Assembly (NCBI GenBank): GCA_035772735.1
Contig: JASDFA010000001.1
Coordinates: 88,995,501 to 89,059,500 of the forward strand
From: Datura wrightii
Taxonomy: Eukaryota; Streptophyta; Magnoliopsida; Solanales; Solanaceae
DNA length: 64,000 nucleotides
Direction of reading: 5' to 3'
The translations under genes and the position numbers were made by a program. A model generated the notes under the pieces. The model had not been told where the DNA came from, made no database searches, and worked only from the letters and a program-made list of their open reading frames with translations. Of this stretch, positions 12,166 to 24,995 are shown one piece after another. How positions within the stretch are numbered: position 1 is the stretch's first letter; every line of letters begins with the position of its first letter.

Positions 12166-12981
12166 TGATGAAGGGCGTATTTACGCACTTCATGCCCGTA
12201 TTTAACTATGTTTTGAGGACAAATTATATGTTTTTGCATGTGTTTATGTTATATTATTTGGAAAAATAGTTAACTCATGTGATTAGATGTTTTCAGGGAT
12301 AAAGATGATGAATTTGAATATGTTTAAAGCTTTCTTATCAAGTGTGAAGAAGTTGGAGTGAATGATGAAAGGATTAAAGTTAGCGCAGGGAAGCAGCACA
12401 CTGGCGCAAGGCCAGGCGCGATGCGGCAGCAGCAATGCCGCAATGGCAGGCGTGATGTGGCCTTCCTTCAGTGTGATGCGGTGTGTGAAGCGCCTCCTTT
12501 CCTGTGAGATAGCAGGTGCGAGGCACGGCCTTCTCGGCACAGTAGAGCACACGATGCGACAAGGTTTCAAACGGTCCAAGATTGGATCTCCCACTTCAAC
12601 TAGGAAAAAGAACTTTAAATCCCAAGTCAAATTCATCAAAGAAGAGGAAAATATAAATCTACTACTATAAATACCCTTTTATTTTCATGTAATAGGTGTG
12701 GCAAGTGGGAAGTAGGGAAGTTTTAGAGTTTTAAGTCTCAAGTTTTTAGATACAAGTTTGGTGTTTTACATTTTGAATTTTTAGACGATTGTAAAGTTGT
12801 TCTTCCGAATTTTGCATTAATCAAGTGATGGTTCTTCCCATCATTGTTGTAAATTTTAAATTTTTAATATATGAATGCTCTTAATTTACTTATGAACATG
12901 ATGAGCTAAAACCACCACAACTCGGGTTGTGGGAACCATGGTGAATTAACAAACTAGGGTTACACAAAATGATTGTAAAAC
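12166..12981 (+). repeat. 5' LTR of outer element, first part
   Basis: It matches the first part of the intact 3' LTR (28358 to about 29185), including a GC-rich block at 12390-12560 and the TATA box TATAAATA at 12666-12673. It ends in gattgtaaaac, where the next element was inserted. Overlapping short ORFs at 12283-12670 are chance frames of the GC-rich block and are repeated in the 3' LTR. Confidence 0.8.
12977..12981. repeat. Target-site duplication aaaac (left)
   Basis: It matches 25610-25614. The empty site gattgtaaaaccaaac is preserved in the 3' LTR at about 29174-29189. Confidence 0.8.
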
Positions 12982-14990
12982 TGTCACGACCCGAGAGGGG
13001 ACCCGGATCATAGACACGGGACAAGGGAACCCGAGAGACCCCAAGTCAACCCATGGCATAAGCATGCACTATCTCATTCATTAACCATGAAGGAAACATA
13101 AATATAACTCAGCGGAAGTCTAACTTAGTATAACAACAGAATAAACATCTGAGCTGAATACATGTCTAAGTCTGAATAGCCTCTAATTTGGACGAGCTGA
13201 TGGGACAACACCCCCAACTAGCTCAGAAATACTGAAACTAAAAGTATGCTCAAAATAACTGAAAGTATAGTCCTCAGAGGATGAGGACTCACCAAGCAAC
13301 AAATGCTAACTCTGATAGGCAACTACAGATGGGGCTGCACCTGAGAACCCGATCCTGCATCATGAAATGATGCAGCATAGAAGGTATGCGGTCAGTACGT
13401 GGAACGCACTGAGTATGTAAGGTAAGTAAAACTGTTTTAATAATAAAATCAGCTAAATCCAATCATACATATATATAATAAACTTTGAGATTATGTAGAA
13501 GAACACATGCATAAATTCTAAAATCGAACTTTATCATAATGTGCCCATGCATGGCTTTAGAACATCAGGGCTGACTTGAATGACTCAAAGCTAGATCATA
13601 ACATTTATATCAAACCGGAACAATGAGTCAAACCTTACTTTCCCAACATGCATGCATAAGATAATCATCACGAGTAATTGGTATGCAAATTCAAATGATA
13701 TAGACAATGGGAGACTCTTCACTTAACCGACATACCACAATAGAGCTTACGTGGTCCCAACTATTACACTCAAGTGGGCAGAGCCATTCAAAACCTTGTC
13801 AGGGCTAGGGACGCTACCATGATATCGATATCTAGCTAAAAGATCCAATCGGGCCGGGGATAGCTCACAAGGGAGGTCCCAACAATTTAATAGAATAAAC
13901 CTACGTTGGCGCGTAGTTCTGAGGCGTAGGGTTATCGACCCTTAGCCCGCTCGGTGCTAGACTCTTCTCCCAAAACATGCAATGCTATACATCGTATAAG
14001 TACGAAGCTCAACATCGTCTAATGACGAAGCTCAACATGAAATCATGCATAAACTCGACATCGTAAGAAACGAAGCTCAACATTGTCTATTGAAAAAGCT
14101 CACTATGAAATCATGCATAAACTCGATATCGTATGAAAAGAAGCTCAACATTATCTATTGACTAAGCTCACTATGAAATCATGCATGCATTAGACATCAT
14201 ATAAATATGAAGCTCAACAATGCCATCTCGACAAAGCTTAGAAAAGAATCGTACTAGGGCTCAACATCATGTGAAATGAATCTTAATGACAACATACATC
14301 TCAATTATGAATTTATGCATATGAGAAGCTTAATTATGACACATACCAACAAGCTCAAGAATAGTGGGAGGCTTTACTCCAAAATCATGTGGTAAGGCTA
14401 CTTTAGAAATATCACTTCATCATCATCAACATAAGGGCCTTGCCCAAAACCTCATCATACTTGAACTCATATAATTTATTTGAAAACATTATAATAATTG
14501 GGAGATTTCACTCCGAAACAAGCAATAGAGTCAATTCACGAAAATCATCATTTATACTCAACATTGGGCACTACCCATAGCTTCATCATACATGGGTCAA
14601 TTTAACCTTCTTTGAAAACATCATCAATATCATGGATAAGAGTGAAAACATGCTTTTCATCATCTATTCCATCACCATCATATACTATTAGGAACTTCCC
14701 ACACATGGGCGTTTTAGATTCAATTCTTTAGAAAATAATTTTGTAAAAGAAATTAAGTTAGAATCCTCCCAAGCTCAATAAATCATCAATATCAACTCAA
14801 TTAATCATACCCATGAGTAGAAGTGTAAGAATCATGCAATTGAATGAAAACTCATACTTGATCATCAAATTAATCACAATTTTGATAGGGAAAGGGCATG
14901 GGTGTGGAAGAAAGCACCCACTCATAGCCTTAAATACCTGGGAATGAAGAATCTTATCTCTTCCTAATTACCCAGCTGAGATTTCCCTTG

Positions 14991-14995
14991 AAATC
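14991..14995. repeat. Target-site duplication aaatc (left)
   Basis: Five bases before the 5' LTR, identical to 24991-24995. Confidence 0.85.
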
Positions 14996-15180
14996 TTTTA
15001 TACCCCGTAAATTTCCGGCACATAGATGGCCTATTCACGTGTTGGTTAAGAATATTTGAAAGCCATGCATGCTATAAAAAGGCCTGGGGGAAGATCGGAG
15101 AAGCGCCAAGTCGGCGCGTCGCAAGGCAAAATGCGATTTATAGTGTCCAAGTATATAGAGCTCAGTTTGTGATATAATTT

Positions 15181-15300
15181 CCTTTAATTAATGATAATTT
15201 CCTTTAATTAATAACAATTTCCTTTAACTAATGATAATTTCCTTTAAATAATAATAATTTCCTTTAACTAAGGATAAGTTTTCCTTTGATTACTAATAAT
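15181..15300 (+). repeat. 20-bp tandem repeat in the LTR promoter region
   Basis: About six copies of a cctttaa-ttaatgataattt unit with period 20 lie about 55 bp upstream of the TATA box at 15353. The same array is in the 3' LTR at 22492-22611. The position is what one expects of an enhancer-like repeat (inference). Confidence 0.8.
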
Positions 15301-15352
15301 TTCCATTGGAAGTTCCAGGAGCACGCAGAGAAAGGGTGAAGACGAAGAAAAT

Positions 15353-15360
15353 TATAAATA
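15353..15360 (+). promoter_or_regulatory. LTR TATA box
   Basis: TATAAATA lies between the 20-bp array and the presumed transcription start region. The 3' LTR has the same box near 22664. Confidence 0.5.
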
Positions 15361-17679
15361 GTCGTCCGATTACGCTGCCAAACGTAGTCCAAACTCAAAT
15401 TAACCTCAGATACTGAGGTATTTAGAAGCAGAGAGCATTCCTACGGATTTAGTTTCGCGAAATACGGACGACGAATCGTCGAGCTACCGAGCTAAGGTAA
15501 GTAGAATTTCTCCAAACTAGTGTCTATGTGCTCCTAGCTGTGAAGTGAGTACTTCTCCCTTCTGGACTTCTGAAAAATAGCGAGTTTTTGACCGTCTTTC
15601 GATAAGCCTAAGTTTAGGCTATAATTATATCGAAAGTGACGTTGTTCTTAGAATAAAGCTATATTTAGTATTAATTGACGTATATATGAATGCAGTTGGG
15701 AGAAATAGCTGGAGTATTGCCCGAGCCTCGTCCGACAGACGGATAACTCGAGGTTAAGGTATATAAAGCTAGTTCTTTCGGTAAGTTAGTAGTTTTAGCC
15801 TTGTATAGTACAATAAATTCCGTAGTAGAATTCCCGGAATTGAATGTTAAGTATTGTGCAAGTTTAGTAAACCTAGTTTGCGTTGTTATATCGTATTCAG
15901 TCTGAAGGTTAGAAAAGCATGCGCCGAAGGGCGCGTTAGCATCCCAGATTCAATATAGCCTATTACGTGATTAGCAAGCATGTAGTAGAATAAAAAGGAA
16001 CAGATTTTCATAATAAAAGTTAGTGAAGAGAAATCAGATAGACAGACAGTTATGGCTACAGATTAGCCATTCAGACAAATAGTATCTCGGCTACAGATTA
16101 GCCGTACAGTTAAACAAAGATTACAGAATCAGTATAATTAGTAAGAATCAGTTCAGTATAGAAACAGATCAGAATAAAAAGTTAGATTTCAGATAGTCTT
16201 TTCAGTTATACATGCTTGCTATTTATATGTGCTATTGTTTGTTGAGACTTGCTATGGCTTGTGGGTGTCCCTTTGCATCCCCACCGCCCCTGGGTTATAG
16301 CTGTGTCGATACCAGATTCAGATACCACCACCAGCTGGGCGATGCCATCCGCCTAAAGGACGATGATGGCCGACCACCATGATAATACGATCCAGATCAC
16401 CCTGCTTGCAGGGGCAGTTTAGTTTACTCTGCGCAGAGCCAGATTACCCTGTTTACAGGGGCAGATTACTTTGTGTGCGCTTGTGGCCGGGGGCAGTTTC
16501 AGATACAGATTTTTATAAAATTACCCTGTTGCGTGCTTGCACCCAGGGGCAGTTTCAGTCACAGATACAGCAGCAGATTACCCCATGTGCACTTGCGCCC
16601 AGAGGCAGGAGTCTTCGGACTCAGACACAGTTTATTGTCAGAGGCCATGGCCTGAGTTGCATACCCAAGGGGGCCGGTAGGAGGAGCTCACAGTTGTAAG
16701 ACGAGTGGAGTGATTTATTTTTGGTTGGTTTTAACCCGGGTAGGGGTATATAGATTGTTTGCTTGCTTGGCGCCATCTGGCTTATGGGGGTTGGTATTGG
16801 CTATTGCTTGCTACTTGTATATCTATTTATGTGCTATATACTAGCTACTAGACAGCAGGCCGACGCATCTACAGGCACGCCTCTGCCTTATCAGTACAGA
16901 AAGCTTGATCCAATTCATTTCAGCTTCTTCAGATTCAGCTATCTCCTGCTGTATAGAAATGCTAGCTATGTTATCTATATTCAGTTGTTTTCAGTTATAT
17001 TTATTCAGTTGCTTTGCATACTCAGTACCAGTGGTACTGACGCTCGGTGGGGGCGCTGCATTACTTGCCTGCAGGTACTCATAGACGAGGAGGCGATCCC
17101 TCGTGATCCTAGCCAACGCAGAGTCATCAGCTCCTGTCATCCGGAGCTTGATATTTCAGAGGTTTATATCATTTCCTTTTTGTTGTACAGTACGGGTAGG
17201 TCGGGGCCCTGTCCCGATCATTTCTATTGTTATTCCTAGAGGCTTGCAGTCTGTATATATTTTCCTGTGGTCAGTTGAGCCGGTCGCGTGAGGCCGTGCA
17301 GTTAGTTATAGCTGTTTAGCATTTCAGTTTATGTTGGCCGTATGAGGCCTTAATTTGATAGTAGTGGTGACCTTGCCGGTCACGTAGTCTTACAATAGTT
17401 TTGTGTTGATATTACAGATGACTAGACAGCAGGGTGGCCTTGTCGGCCCGCATAGGTTCCTTGTTATGAGTATGTTCTGGTTAGCTGTTACTACAGGTAC
17501 AGGTGGTTATAGGCCAGTTGGCCGGAGGCTGTGTTTACAGCCGTTATATAGCCGTTTTATTTCTTGGAGTAGAGCCAGAGCCAGCCAAAGCACCAGATGT
17601 GCTCAGGCTGGACCATTTAGCAGTCCAGAGTCTAGTAGGCACCAGGTGCCCGTCATACCCCCCAAGGTGGGGTGTGACA

Positions 17680-17698
17680 AACTTGGTATCAGAGCAGG
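17680..17698 (+). promoter_or_regulatory. Primer binding site (tRNA-Met type)
   Basis: aacttggtatcagagcagg directly follows the 5' LTR and is identical to the PBS at 3788. Confidence 0.85.
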
Positions 17699-17879
17699 TC
17701 GTGTCCCAGGGAGTCTGCAAGCCGTGCTAAGTAGAGTCTTGTCTATGGATGTGTTGTGCACCACATACTATAGGCAGGAGGCTGCGAGGCATGATAGGAT
17801 GGTTACCCTTCCTTCTCAGTCAGTCGTGCTTTAGAGCGGTACAGTATAGGGTTGAGTCCCTAAAAACTTACCGTATTCT

Positions 17880-20345
17880 TTGATTACAGATACAAAGGCA
17901 GATCAGCATTACCCTATCACAGACAGAAGATCAGATATAGCAACAGAAGAGGGCACCATCCAGCTACAAGGTAATTACAGCAGCAGAAGGAGGTACCAGG
18001 GACCTCCCAATGTGATACCTTTATCGGTACCATCCCCAGTACATTTCTATAACTTCAGAGTACGAAGTTAGAAGCATAGCGTACATATGAGTTGATTTAT
18101 TTGTTAGATATATAAGATCTGACTAAGATGATATATAATGTTAGATTATCGAAGAGATGGGAGAGAGAGAGGAAAATGTAGGATTCCCACATCCAACCTT
18201 TCAGATGTGGTACAGTTCCATGTTATGTTTCACTGCAGTAAGTTCCTACCTCTTAGTTTTGATTCCAGTATAGCAAAGGGCATAAGGATTGAGGCGATGT
18301 TGCCCAAAGTAAGCAGTAAGTGAAGATAGATTGATTAATTCTAGTAAGTGTTAGTGAGCGTAAAAGAGAAAGTAAGACTGTTAGCTTACCCGAAGTAGGG
18401 GTAAAAGACCTGCTAGTGATGAATGCCTAGTAATAGTCAAGTTCGAGTCAGAAAAAGGCCAAGTCCGCCATATATGCTAACAGATAGCAAAACATACCTG
18501 TAAGATTATAGTTATGATCCAGTTGTGATATCGAAAGGGTGAGAGGTCATGTGAATCAGAGGGGTCTAACTACAAGCCAGAAGAGGTATAAGCTGGGATT
18601 TGACCAGTAACCTTATTAACAATGTAAGGCGGGTACCTTGAACCCCAGAGCTCAGCTTAAGGAAGATAAGGGGAAGAAGCAGGAATACCGGATTTTGAGG
18701 GGAAATTAGAATCACCCCCAGAATGATAGAATATCTTGTATTAAGGACTAAGCCTCGGACTGATAGTTAAAAGACAGTAAGATTGCGGTTCAAAATGCTG
18801 TGGTACGTCCGCCTACGAAGAAGTTAAGAAACTGCCGACACAGAGACTCTAATCTAGTGCGACCTGGAGATAAGACCCAGTAGACAGTCGTGGGCTCTCA
18901 ATATAATGCCATGTAAGGCCACAAGATACGAATGTTGACCCCATGTTGCAAGAATGGCGGAATTTCAAACAGCAGACCATAATTAAAGCGCATATGTTGT
19001 TGCTTCCAGAATGGGATGGAAAAAAAAATTCAATGAAATGATACGAGAGGACAGGAGATATCATTAGACCGTAAAATCGGTATATAATGTGCAGTATGAA
19101 ATTCAGTAAAGCATGCCAAAGATTACGTATCACTACAGAATTTAGTATGTATTGTACGTAGTTGTTGATATATGTATGTACAGATATCAGATGTGTTGTG
19201 AATAGCTGTTAATAGGGGTTACAATCACACAGATTCTGGTTAATTGCTGGGAAGTATATACAAATTGCATTGCAGGACCCCTTGCCAAAAATAAAAAGAG
19301 AAAAGAGAGAAGAAAAAGAGAAAAGCGAAAAGAAGGGGCAAGTTAAGTGTGATTTATGTATGAATCCATAGAAACTGTCTCAGCTCTTAGTTATTAAGTT
19401 AGTAGACTTATATATTGTTTCCAGATCTAGGTTTTAGAAGCTTATAAGAGTTAGCAACCTGAATCAGGTAATTAGATGATAAGGGCACAGTTAGACGGTC
19501 TACCGACCAGCTGGCGCCTGTATTAACAGGGAAGCATCTCTAAAAATCAATAATACTAGCGCATGTGCCAGAGCCAGAATTAGAGACTGAATAGGTATAC
19601 TTCAGAGATTAGCAATACTAGAATTGTTCTAGTATGTTAAGTGGCCATACATCGTTTTCCCAGCCTTGTAGGTGAGAGTCGACCTTAGTCAACCTAGCAG
19701 TTATTACAAGGAATACCCCGCAAGTCAGACAAACCTGTGGGCACCCCAAGAAAGGGGTCCACATCAGTAGTCAGTGACAGACTAGTACTTCAGCTGGTTC
19801 TAGTAAGATATTCAGATGCGGAGCCCTAGCAGAAGGCCAGTATTTATAGAATAGCTCATAAGACCGAGAATTCCCCAGAATAGCAGTATAAATCCAAGTG
19901 GATACACACAAGGCGTAACAAATTGATAGTACCCTGCTAGCACAGTGTTTGTTAAGACCAGGAGATCAGTAGACTCCCCGTGAAGATCCAGAGATTGATC
20001 GCCTGGGAGTAAGTTTGATTAAGCCCAGCCTTACAGTGGTCAAGCAAAATAACAAAGAAATTAGATGCCCACAAGTCTGCAGTTATGCATGAACTATAAG
20101 TACTCAAGTAGAACAGTTAGAGCATTGTTAGACTACTGCCACATTTGGGTCATTCAACTCGACTATTCAGTTATTTAAGGTTATGCAGCCAGATCATTAG
20201 AGGTCATGATCAATATCAGGATCCTCTGATCAGATAAAGGCATAAGGTGCGCAGACGGTTGTTCAGGTTATCCCAGTAACAAGTAGCCTTAGCATGTGGC
20301 CGGAAGGCCAGATAAGCTCTAGCTACGCCTGTAAACTACCTGTCG
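17880..20345 (+). pseudogene. Decayed gag-protease-RT interval of Tekay-like element
   Basis: In an intact Tekay element this interval would encode Gag, protease, RT and most of RNase H. Here I find no RT motif, no zinc knuckle and no long frame, although the LTRs on both sides are still very similar. It is also somewhat short for the genes it should hold. Purine-rich low-complexity text lies at 19295-19345. Either the internal sequence was already defective when the element moved, or it was replaced by unrelated sequence. I cannot assign individual domains. Confidence 0.5.
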
Positions 20346-20369
20346 ATCTCTTCGGCAAGACAAGCCAGT

Positions 20370-20624
20370 ATGACCATCAATTATATGCCGAGCTCTCTAA
20401 GTATGAAAATGTTATATCAGTCAAGAAGAGGTAATGGAGCAGCAAATGCTCTTAGCTATAGATCTATTAGGAGTGTGGTGTATGTACAACCCGAGCAATG
20501 GGAATTAGTCAGGGAGATACATCAATTGGTCAATTTAGCCATTCGTGTGATAGAAATGAAGGACAATAGAGCGGTAATCCAGAACACAGCCGTGTCGTCC
20601 TTAGTTGTGGAGGTAAGAGAATGA
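20370..20624 (+). pseudogene. RNase H tail and pol linker fragment
   Basis: The frame contains YQSRRGNGAANALSYRSIRS, which corresponds to the end of the Ty3 RNase H domain (consensus P-G-x-N-x-V-A-D-A-L-S-R). A linker to integrase follows (residues about 43-84). Key residues are lost: the expected D before A-L-S is N. It is a broken piece of pol from the 14996-24990 element. Confidence 0.65.
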
Positions 20625-20699
20625 CAATATGTAGATCCTGACCTGGTCTAGCTTAAGGACAGAATCCTGCAAGGGAAGCACCAGATTCACAAATAACAG

Positions 20700-22032
20700 A
20701 GGATGGAGTGCTGCGTTTTAAAGACCGTCTATGTGTTCCAGATGTCTCTGGCCTCCGCCATCAGATCATGAATGAGGTGCACTGCGCCAGCAACTATTTT
20801 CTCCACCCTGGCGCGACCAAAAATGTACCATGATATCAAAGAAAACTACTGGTGGCTAGAAAAAAAAAGAGAAATTGCTGAATTTGTAGCCCGGTGTCCT
20901 AACTGCCAGCAGGTGAAAACAGAACATCAGAAACCAGACGGTTTGACTCAGGACATAGTTGTGCCTCTCAAGAAGTGGGAAGCAGTAAATATGGATTTTG
21001 TGGCAGGATTACCCCGTACCAAACATGGACATGACTCTATATGGATGATAGTTGACAGATTGACCGAATCAGCTCATTTTCTGCCAGTGGAAACTACTTT
21101 CTCGGCCAGATTATGCGGAGTTGTATATCCGAGAAATAGTTAGGTTGCACGGAGTACCAGTATCCATTATTTCAGACAGAGGAGCACAGTTTACGGCTAG
21201 ATTCTGGCAGCCGTTTCAAAAAGGTCTGGGAACGCAGATTAATTTGAGTACCGCGTTCCACCCTCAAACGGACGGACAGGCTGAACGCACCATTCAGACG
21301 CTCGAAGATATGTTGCGAGCGTGTGCGCTAGACTTTGGTGGTAGCTGGGATGAGCATTTGCCTCTAATCGAGTTTGCTTATAATAACAGTTATCACTCAG
21401 CTATTCAGATGGCGCCTTTCGAGGCATTATATGGGCGAAAGTGCAGATCGCCAATTAGCTGGTTTGAAGTAGGAGAATCAGTGTTGGTCGGACCAGATAT
21501 TGTTCAGCAGTCAGAGAAGAAAGTAAAGCTTATCAGAAAACGCCTATTGACTGTACAGAGTCGCCAGAAATCATACGCGGATATACGACACAGGGACCTG
21601 GAGTTTGATGTGAATGACTGGGTATTTCTGAAAGTGTCTCCGATGAAAGGGGTGATGAGATTCGGCAAGAAGGGTAAGCTCAGCCCAAGATTTGTCGGGC
21701 CATATCAGATTCGTAGAAGAATAGGCCAAGTGGCGTACGAGTTGAACTTGCCGCCAGAGTTAGAATCTGTTCATCCAGTCTTCCATGTATCCATGTTGAG
21801 GAAATGCTTAGGAGACCCGTTAAGAGCAGTTCCAGTCCAGGATATCCAAGTTACAGAAGAGCTGGGCTACGAAGAGGTTCCAATAGCTATCCTAGACAGA
21901 CAGATTCGCAGATTGAGAACTAAAGATATTGCGTCTGTCAAAGTATTGTGGCGTGACAGGAACCAAGAAGAGATGACGTGGGAAACAGAGGAAGATATGA
22001 AAGCTAGATATCCTCACTTATTCCAGGCCTAG
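20700..22032 (+). pseudogene. Ty3 integrase with C-terminal chromodomain, two frameshifts
   Basis: The H2C2 zinc finger region (HPGATK in one frame, then CPNCQQVK in the next) is split by a frameshift in an A-run near 20820. The core follows: NMDFVAGLPR with the first catalytic Asp, then a second frameshift near 21110. In the frame 21121-22032 come SDRGAQFTARFW (second Asp), HPQTDGQAERTIQTLEDMLR (Glu), a GPY-type module (KLSPRFVGPYQIRRRIG) and a chromodomain-like end (AILDRQIRRLRTKDIASVKVLW...WETEEDMKARYPHLF). That end places the element in the Tekay/Del chromoviruses. The DDE residues and 304 codons of the C-terminal part survive, but as a whole the gene is dead. Confidence 0.85.
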
Positions 22033-22293
22033 CTAGGCGACAGGTATGTCAGTATTGTTACCTATGCAGTACCTTACAGTTGTTTATATATAAGTGAGAG
22101 AGATTGATGTTTAGCTATCAAATGAATCTTGTAGTATCGTGTGGAGTACCTGTATTGGACTTTTCTGTGTTTCAGGTTTTTTTTGGGATAGTCCATATTA
22201 CAGGGGAAACTCGTCTAAAATTTTCCTAAGAACAAGTTAAGCTAATTGAGTAGTCCTCTATATAGCAGATTTCATTCGAGGACGAATGTTCTT

Positions 22294-22305
22294 AAGGGGG
22301 GGAGA
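22294..22305 (+). promoter_or_regulatory. Polypurine tract of Tekay-like element
   Basis: aagggggggaga lies immediately before the 3' LTR (TGATATACCCC at 22307). It is where plus-strand DNA synthesis starts. Confidence 0.8.
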
Positions 22306-22306
22306 A

Positions 22307-24990
22307 TGATATACCCCGTAAATTCCCGGTACATAGATGGCCTATTCACGTGTTGGTTAAGAATATTTGAAAGCCATACATGCTAGAAAAAGGCCCGGGG
22401 GAAGATCGGAGAAGCGCCAAGTCGGCGCGTTGCAAGGCAAAATGCGATTTATAGTGTCCAAGTATATAGAGCTCAGTTTGTGATATAATTTCCTTTAATT
22501 AATGATAATTTCCTTTAATTAATAACAATTTCCTTTAACTAGTGATAATTTCCTTTAAATAATAATAATTTCCTTTAACTAAGGATAAGTTTTCCTTTGA
22601 TTACTAATAATTTCCATTGGAAGTTCCAGGAGCACGCAGAGAAAGGGAGAAGACGAAGAAAATTATAAATAGTCGTCTGATTACGCTGCCAAACGTAGTC
22701 CAAACTCAAATTAACCTCAAATACTGAGGTATTTAGCAGCAGAGAGCATTCCTACGAATTTAGTTTCGCGAAATACGGCTGACGAATCGTCGAGCTACCG
22801 AGCTAAGGTAAGTAGAATTTCTCCAAACTAGTGTCTATGTGCTCCTAGCTGTGAAGTGAGTACTTCTCCCTTCTAGACTTCTGAAAAATAGCGAGTTTTT
22901 GACCGTCTTTCGATAAGCCTAAGTTTAGGCTATAATTATATCGAAAGTGACGTTGTTCTTAGAATAAAGCTATATTTAGTATTAATTGACGTATATATGA
23001 ATGCAGTTGGGAGAAATAGCTGGAGTATTGCCCGAGCCTCGTCCGACAGACGGATAACTCGAGGTTAAGGTATATAAAGCTAGTTCTTTCGGTAAGTTAG
23101 TAGTTTTAGCCTTGTATAGTACAATAAATTCCGTAGTAGAATTCCCGGAATTGAATGTTAAGTATTGTGCAAGTTCAGTAAACCTAGTTTGCGTTGTTAT
23201 ATCGTATTCAGTCTGAAGGTTAGAAAAGCATGCGCCGAAGGGCGCGTTAGCATCCCAGATTCAATATAGCCTATTACGTGATTAGCAAGCATGTAGTAGA
23301 ATAAAAAGGAACAGATTTTCATAATAAAAGTTAGTGAAGAGAAATCAGATAGACAGACAGTTATGGCTACAGATTAGCCATTCAGACAAATAGTATCTCG
23401 GCTATAGATTAGCCGTACAGTTAAACAGAGATTACAGAATCAGTATAATTAGTAAGAATCAGTTCAGTATAGAAACAGATCAGAATAAAAAGTTAGATTT
23501 CAGATAGTCTTTTCAGTTATACATGCTTGCTATTTATATGTGCTATTGTTTGTTGAGACTTGCTATGGCTTGTGGGTGTCCCTTTGCATCCCCACCGCCC
23601 CTGGGTTATAGCTGTGTCGATACCAGATTCAGATACCACCACCAGCTGGGCGATGCCATCCGCCTAAAGGACGATGATGGCCGACCACCATGATAATACG
23701 ATCCAGATCACCCTGCTTGCAGGGGCAGTTTAGTTTACTCTGCGCAGAGCCAGATTACCCTGTTTACAGGGGCAGATTACTTTGTGTGCGCTTGTGGCCG
23801 GGGGCAGTTTCAGATACAGATTTTTATAAAATTACCCTGTTGCGTGCTTGCACCCAGGGGCAGTTTCAGTCACAGATACAGCAGCAGATTACCCCATGTG
23901 CACTTGCGCCCAGAGGCAGGAGTCTTCGGACTCAGACATAGTTTATTGTCAGAGGCCATGGCCTGAGTTGCATACCCAAGGGGGCCGGTAGGAGGAGCTC
24001 ACAGTTGTAAGACGAGTGGAGTGATTTATTTTTGGTTGGTTTTGACCCGGGTAGGGGTATATAGATTGTTTGCTTGCTTGGCACCATCCGGCTTATGGGG
24101 GTTGGTATTAGCTATTGCTTGCTACTTGTATATCTATTTATGTGCTATATACTAGCTACTAGACAGCAGGCCGACGCGTCTACAGGCACGCCTCTACCTT
24201 ATCAGTACAGAAAGCTTGATCCAGTTCATTTCAGCTTCTTCAGATTCAGCTATCTCCTGCTGTACAGAAATGCTAGCTATGTTATCTATATTCAGTTGTT
24301 TTCAGTTATATTATTTTAGTTGCTTTGCATACTCAGTACCAGTGGTACTGACGCCTGGTGGGGCACTGCATTACTTGCCTGCAGGTACTCATAGACGAGG
24401 AGGCGATCCCTCGTGATCCTAGCTAACGCAGAGTCATCAGCTCCTGTCATCCGGAGCTTGATATTTCAGAGGTTTATATCATTTCCTTTTTGTTGTACAG
24501 TACGGGTAGGTCGGGGCCCTGTCCCGATCATTTCTATTGTTATTCCTAGAGGCTTGCAGTCTGTATATATTTCCCTGTGGTCAGTTGAGCCGGTCGCGTG
24601 AGGCCGTGCATGTTAGTTATAGCTGTTTAGCATTTCAGTTTATGTTGGCCGTGTGAGGCCTTAATTTGACAGTAGTGGTGACCTTGCCGGTCACGTAGTC
24701 TTACAATAGTTTTGTGTTGATATTACAGATGACTAGACAGCAGGGTGGCCTTGTCGGCCCGCATAGGTTCCTTGTTATGAGTGTGTTCTGGTTAGTTGTT
24801 ACTATAGGTACAGGTGGTTATAGGCCAGTTGGCCGGAGGCTGTGTTTACAGCCGTTATATAGCCGGTTTATTTCTTGGAGTAGAGCCAGAGCCAGCCAAA
24901 GCACTAGATGTGCTCAGGCTGGACCATTTAGCAGTCCAGAGTCTAGTAGGCACCAGGTGCCCGTCATACCCCCCAAGGTGGGGTGTGACA
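22307..24990 (+). repeat. 3' LTR of Tekay-like element
   Basis: It starts TGATATACCCCG and ends GTGTGACA, 2,684 bp. It has the same structure as the 5' LTR (20-bp array at 22492-22611) with scattered single-base differences. Confidence 0.9.
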
Positions 24991-24995
24991 AAATC
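24991..24995. repeat. Target-site duplication aaatc (right)
   Basis: It matches 14991-14995 exactly. Confidence 0.85.

Larger units (their letters stand above)
14996..17679 (+). repeat. 5' LTR of Tekay-like element
   Basis: It starts TTTTATACCCCG where the 3' copy has TGATATACCCCG, so the terminal TG is mutated. It ends GTGTGACA. It contains a 20-bp tandem array (15181-15300), a TATA box (TATAAATA, 15353-15360), and after it a leader-like stretch with a splice-donor-like gctaaggtaagtag near 15490. The ORFs at 16379-17834 recur at the same places in the 3' LTR and do not resemble proteins I know. Confidence 0.85.
14996..24990 (+). mobile_element. Ty3/Tekay(Del)-like chromovirus element with two complete LTRs
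   Basis: This is a 9,995-bp element with two LTRs of 2,684 bp each that look nearly identical by eye. It has a tRNA-Met PBS at 17684 and a PPT at 22294-22305. The 5-bp duplication aaatc is exact at 14991-14995 and 24991-24995. The internal part is 4.6 kb. The gag-protease-RT interval (about 17880-20340) is no longer readable, but the RNase H tail, integrase and chromodomain at 20370-22032 are recognisable. The similar LTRs point to a fairly recent insertion, the youngest in this nest. Confidence 0.9.

Noticed and set aside
16379..17834. Several long ORFs (up to 158 codons) on the plus strand
   Set aside because: They lie inside the 5' LTR and recur in the 3' LTR at 23690-25127. They do not resemble proteins I know and the frames differ between copies.
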